This document shows positions 12,169-15,234 of a stretch of 15,234 bases of DNA, piece after piece (the stretch's first letter is position 1; each line of letters begins with the position of its first letter). Both the position numbers and the translations under genes were made by a program. This stretch comes from Proteobacteria bacterium SPGG2 (GTDB lineage: Bacteria; Pseudomonadota; Gammaproteobacteria; Acidiferrobacterales; SPGG2). The notes below the pieces were generated by a model, which made no database searches, was not told the origin of the DNA, and worked only from the letters and a program-made list of their open reading frames with translations. The stretch is taken from the NCBI GenBank assembly GCA_001643475.1, contig LXTK01000247.1, positions 1 through 15,234 on the forward strand, read 5' to 3'.

Positions 12169-14459
12169 TAACGATTGACGCAGCTATGGGACTGCGCCAG
12201 ACAAGGGAGGGTCAGCGCGAGTGCGCTCTAGATAATAGAGCGATATTCCGTATTGGTGTTCGCCTTCTAATTCTCGGGTGGCTTGCGGTCACATCCGCCA
12301 ACGTCGCGGCAACGGGCCCGAATTCCAGTGCCAACCCAGTCTTCGCCACCGACATTTCTTTTTGGTCAGGTAATATCAGCGCTAACAAGGTTGCTTGCTG
12401 GCGCGACCGCGACGTTAAGCATGTGGTCGCCGGCACGCAAGTTCGCGACATCACGCGACAGCAATTGCAGATGGCCATCGATGGCGGAATGACTGTCGAT
12501 GCCTATGTTTTGCTTTACTGGGACTTTGACATTACCCAGCAAGTGCAGACTGCCCTCTCCATCATCAAGGGTTTCCCAGTGCGGCGCCTTTGGATAGACG
12601 CGGAGCAAGCGCGGGGCAACTGGTCGTCATCTCAGCTAGTTCAGAAAATACAGGAAGGCGTGAATGCCTGCGGAAACATGCCCTGCGGCATCTACACGCG
12701 CAAGGTGTGGTGGCGCGACAATGTGGGTAACACATCGGCCTTTTCCCATCTGCCTATTTGGTATGCGTATTATGATGGACAGCACGGATTCAACGACTGG
12801 TACAGTCCATCCGCTTGGTACGAGGGTCCGTTCGGTGGATGGTCGGATCCCACCGGTAAGCAGTATGACTCCGACTGGACCGCACCCGACTTATGCGGCG
12901 TCAACGTGGATTACAACATCATGTACGTCCTCGACGACGACCCACCCAGCCCGCCATCGGTGCCGCCGGCGCCCACGGGGCTAACCCCAGATGGCGCGAC
13001 AATCGCATCAGGTGCGGTAACCCTTAGCGCCGATGCGATTGCGAACGCGACAGGCTATGAATTCAAGATCGAGTATTGGGATGGAGCGTGGCAACGCTAC
13101 TTTACTTACTCGCCGAACGGCAGTGCGCAGACCTTTTGGCCGGTGTTCGATGATATCCAATACCGCTGGCAGGTACGTGCACAGAACCAAGCGGGATGGG
13201 GTGAGTGGTCTGCGTGGGCCACGTTTAACTTCGGGAACGTCGGGGGGCCGCCGCCTGCACCAACCCAATTAAGTCCCGATAACGGCACCACGATTCCATC
13301 AGGCTCGGTAACCCTCAGCGCCGATGCTATCGCAGATGCAACGCGTTACGAGTTCGAAATTTCATACTGGGACGGCGTGGCCTGGCAGTACTATTACACG
13401 TACACATCGACTAACAACGCCCAGACTTTCTGGCCGGCGTACCACACCGAATATCAGTGGCGTATACGGGCCGAAAACCAGTTCGGCTGGGGCGCATGGT
13501 CAACCTCGGCGACCTTTGGTTTCGGAAACCTTCCGCCGCCCGCACCTACGGGGCTAACCCCAGATGGCGCGACAATCGCATCAGGTTCGGTAACCCTCAG
13601 CGCCAACGCGATGGCGAATACCACGGGCTATGAGTTCGAAATAGGGTATTGGGATGGCGGGGCCTGGCGCTATTACTATACCTACGCACCTGCGAACAAC
13701 ACGCAGACCTTCTGGCCAGCGTATGCTAACCGCCAGTACCGCTGGCGCGCCCGGGCGGAGAACGTGAATGGTTGGGGCGAGTGGTCGACCTGGGCGACCT
13801 TCAACTTCGGAAACGTGCCCGTTGAGCAAGGCAGTTCCATACCCTGGATCGATGTCCGAACTCCTTTGTTGGCAAACACGGAAACACTGCCCGCCTGGTG
13901 TACGCCGAATCACTGGACACCATGGAACGGCAACTGGGCCTCCGACCTCTGGAAGGACAACGGTAGCGCAGGGATAGGCGCCCATCCGAATCCCACCTGC
14001 GGCGAAGACGTTTATCTCAGGGTATCCCCAAGTACGTTGCCAAGCGCTGCCTTCGCAGATTCGCTACGAGCTAAGGTAATCAATCTTTCTAGTTATCCGT
14101 TTGCGTGTGCCAGTCGTAAATACTCCGACGGCGGCTACCAACAGGCATTCGAGATCTATGCTACGTACGATGGCGTAGAGGTCGCTATCGGCTGGGTGCT
14201 GTTCGCCCACATCGACAGCATGACCTACAACTTCGGCGATTGGATCGACGACCCCACCGAGGTGAAGATCGGAACCGTGTTTCAAGGTAATACCTTCGGT
14301 GGGTGCTGGGGCAGCTGTCACGTTCATATAGAGTTCAAGAACTACAGTGGGCAGTCCTGTTACGAGAACATTTGTCAGAATCCCTACGATGGGCTTTCCT
14401 CCGGCTCAGTAATAGGAAAACTGGGCGGTGATTTAGTTTCCACCCAGAGATGCCCATAG
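12165..14459 (+). CDS. Secreted GH25-like lysozyme with three beta-sandwich repeats and a Cys-rich C-terminal domain
   Basis: The 764-aa product has a signal segment at about 30-51 (RLLILGWLAVTSANVAA) and three parts. Residues 58-256 resemble glycoside hydrolase family 25 (muramidase): FATDISFWSG with Asp63 on the first strand, RRLWIDAEQARGNW with the Asp145-x-Glu147 pair, and a final GVNVDYN (Asp249). GH25 enzymes cleave the MurNAc-GlcNAc bond of peptidoglycan. After a Pro-rich linker come three repeats of about 95 residues (267-553) of FN3-like character, each with PPAPT, GYEF/RYEF and G-W-G-x-W-S motifs; similar modules often bind carbohydrate. Residues 560-764 contain eight or more Cys, AHID (His682) and CHVHIEF (His719, His721), reminiscent of M23/LytM peptidases, but the usual H-x3-D is not clear. 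The start is uncertain (also 12186). Secreted muralytic activity is inferred. Confidence 0.82.
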   Translation: MITIDAAMGLRQTREGQRECALDNRAIFRIGVRLLILGWLAVTSANVAATGPNSSANPVFATDISFWSGNISANKVACWRDRDVKHVVAGTQVRDITRQQLQMAIDGGMTVDAYVLLYWDFDITQQVQTALSIIKGFPVRRLWIDAEQARGNWSSSQLVQKIQEGVNACGNMPCGIYTRKVWWRDNVGNTSAFSHLPIWYAYYDGQHGFNDWYSPSAWYEGPFGGWSDPTGKQYDSDWTAPDLCGVNVDYNIMYVLDDDPPSPPSVPPAPTGLTPDGATIASGAVTLSADAIANATGYEFKIEYWDGAWQRYFTYSPNGSAQTFWPVFDDIQYRWQVRAQNQAGWGEWSAWATFNFGNVGGPPPAPTQLSPDNGTTIPSGSVTLSADAIADATRYEFEISYWDGVAWQYYYTYTSTNNAQTFWPAYHTEYQWRIRAENQFGWGAWSTSATFGFGNLPPPAPTGLTPDGATIASGSVTLSANAMANTTGYEFEIGYWDGGAWRYYYTYAPANNTQTFWPAYANRQYRWRARAENVNGWGEWSTWATFNFGNVPVEQGSSIPWIDVRTPLLANTETLPAWCTPNHWTPWNGNWASDLWKDNGSAGIGAHPNPTCGEDVYLRVSPSTLPSAAFADSLRAKVINLSSYPFACASRKYSDGGYQQAFEIYATYDGVEVAIGWVLFAHIDSMTYNFGDWIDDPTEVKIGTVFQGNTFGGCWGSCHVHIEFKNYSGQSCYENICQNPYDGLSSGSVIGKLGGDLVSTQRCP
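12963..13823 (+). repeat. Three tandem ~95-residue coding repeats
   Basis: Repeat units start at 12963, 13251 and 13536, each 285-288 nt. Units 1 and 3 share 39 identical bases (12975-13013 and 13548-13586) while unit 2 differs there, pointing to a recent duplication or gene conversion between units 1 and 3. Aromatic residues (YWDG, TFWP, GWGEW) are conserved in all three. Confidence 0.85.
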
Positions 14460-14483
14460 GACTCACACCAAACGGTGCGCTAG

Positions 14484-15234
14484 TCACCCATTGTTGGTTA
14501 ACGCAGCGTTCAAGTCATCGAGATCGCTGGCATCAAGTTTTGGGCTGAAGTGTTTGAGGCGTTCGATTAAATCGGTTGTTCCAAAGTACTCGCTGGCGCA
14601 AGTCGCGTGAATAAACCCCGACGGTTCGAATCTATACTCCTCAAAATACGTCAGCGAGATCCGCCAAACATCACGTTCGATAAGCTCCTTACAACTTCGG
14701 CAGCGTGCCCGAGCGCTGGGCGCGCGCTCGGCGCCGTTGACGCGCGGCACACGGCGATGCGTCATCCCTGATTCGGCGACCGCCCTTAGGCGATCGGCGT
14801 TCGCCACATCTTCTGTTGAAGTTTCCAGAAAAGGTTCCGGCCGTTTGTAAGCCCCACACATGAGGTGAAACCAAATTGTCATTTCACCGTCGCCATCACC
14901 AAAAATATTTGGTCGGCGTTCGCCAAATCGTAGTTCGCCCTTGGCGATTTTCTGGTCGCAGCCGCGACACTTGGCGCGACCACTTGATGCAGGTTCGATG
15001 ACGTGGGGGACATACCGGCTTTTGGTGGCCTCGTCGAAATAAGACAGATCCTTGCCGGTGGCCTCGGAGTGGCGTTTCAGGTCGAAGTCCGTGCGATTGG
15101 CCACGCCCTCGAGTTCCTTCCATCCGAAGGGAAACTGGTACTCCACGTCGGCGCAGGCCACGGAGTAGTGGGCCAGTTCATCGGCATCGTGGTCCCGCAA
15201 TCGCAGGTTCTTCTCCGCGACCCCGAGATTGAGG
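14484..15234 (-). CDS. Glycyl-tRNA synthetase catalytic fragment fused in frame to two PARP-type zinc fingers (5' end outside window)
   Basis: The frame is open from the window edge to a TGA at 14484-14486. From 15233 to about 15000 it encodes a stretch typical of dimeric class II GlyRS: EKNLRLRDHDADELAHYS, DVEYQFPFGWKELEGVANRT, DFDLKRHSEATGKDLSYFDE and RYVPHVIEP. In GlyRS this is followed by motif 3 (SAG-x-DR) and the anticodon domain. Here it continues ASSGRAKCRGC and becomes a different protein. Finger 1 is C-x2-C-x30-H-x2-C (14969-14856) and finger 2 is C-x2-C-x27-H-x2-C (14702-14598), each with the GRAKC or RARC lead-in of PARP-type, DNA-nick-binding fingers; the family exists as stand-alone bacterial proteins. 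The junction is at HVIEP, which I believe occurs in both parents. Aminoacylation should be lost without motif 3. Fused pseudogene, true fusion and assembly chimera are all possible. Confidence 0.75.
   Translation of the reverse strand, partial: LNLGVAEKNLRLRDHDADELAHYSVACADVEYQFPFGWKELEGVANRTDFDLKRHSEATGKDLSYFDEATKSRYVPHVIEPASSGRAKCRGCDQKIAKGELRFGERRPNIFGDGDGEMTIWFHLMCGAYKRPEPFLETSTEDVANADRLRAVAESGMTHRRVPRVNGAERAPSARARCRSCKELIERDVWRISLTYFEEYRFEPSGFIHATCASEYFGTTDLIERLKHFSPKLDASDLDDLNAALTNNG

Noticed and set aside
1..15234. Search for tRNA, rRNA, CRISPR arrays, IS elements, prophage or toxin-antitoxin pairs
   Set aside because: None was visible: no regularly spaced repeats, transposase or integrase motifs, or cloverleaf-like segments were found by eye.

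Overview
The window looks like a chromosomal accessory stretch of a free-living Proteobacterium, most likely a gammaproteobacterium. The reasons are a CRP protein that aligns with E. coli CRP through its C-helix and recognition helix, two Tat signal peptides, a DUF3014 protein, a GFA-type protein, and moderate GC with Shine-Dalgarno starts. This is inferred from protein style; no rRNA, tRNA or phylogenetic marker other than a partial glycyl-tRNA synthetase is present. There is no phage, IS element, CRISPR array or clear integration module.

Layout. From the left, on the minus strand, come a possible 58-aa secreted peptide and a secreted phosphodiester glycosidase with three SLH repeats (152-1692). 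A plus-strand SDR protein without the catalytic Lys (2001-2717) converges on a small membrane protein (2730-2951). A plus-strand PhyH-type 2-oxoglutarate dioxygenase (3142-3939) and ectoine synthase ectC (4498-4899) flank a decayed CoA-binding-domain gene on the opposite strand (3925-4405). A divergent second copy of the ectC 3' end, interrupted by about 54 nt with a perfect hairpin, lies just after ectC. Minus-strand nitroreductase and GFA genes (6335-5079) diverge from a Tat-exported NAD(P)-binding protein (6408-7145).

A CRP gene and a GST gene follow on the minus strand (8776-7337). Upstream of crp is a roughly 660-nt region with two palindromes sharing the core GTGAAAAATGTCAC; the left one is a perfect CRP-type site. 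The region also holds a previously unlisted 29-codon hydrophobic ORF with a strong ribosome binding site. Then come a GNAT acetyltransferase, a Tat-exported intradiol dioxygenase and a membrane-anchored DUF3014 protein (11870-9442, all minus), with two copies of a 32-bp repeat around the dioxygenase gene. A large secreted GH25-like lysozyme with three beta-sandwich repeats and a cysteine-rich C-terminal domain (12165-14459) faces a minus-strand ORF that runs off the right edge.

That last ORF is the most unusual object. Its N-terminal part is a class II glycyl-tRNA synthetase catalytic domain. At the residues HVIEP it changes in frame into a bacterial protein with two PARP-type zinc fingers, so motif 3 and the anticodon-binding domain of GlyRS are missing. 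It is either a real gene fusion or fused pseudogene, or an assembly chimera joined at a short shared sequence.

The genes do not form one pathway. The recurrent themes are envelope and secreted enzymes (SLH glycosidase, Tat proteins, lysozyme), small-molecule redox or detoxification (nitroreductase, GFA, GST, SDR, intradiol dioxygenase) and a possible compatible-solute remnant (ectC next to an EctD-like dioxygenase). Several boundaries show gene decay and recombination.
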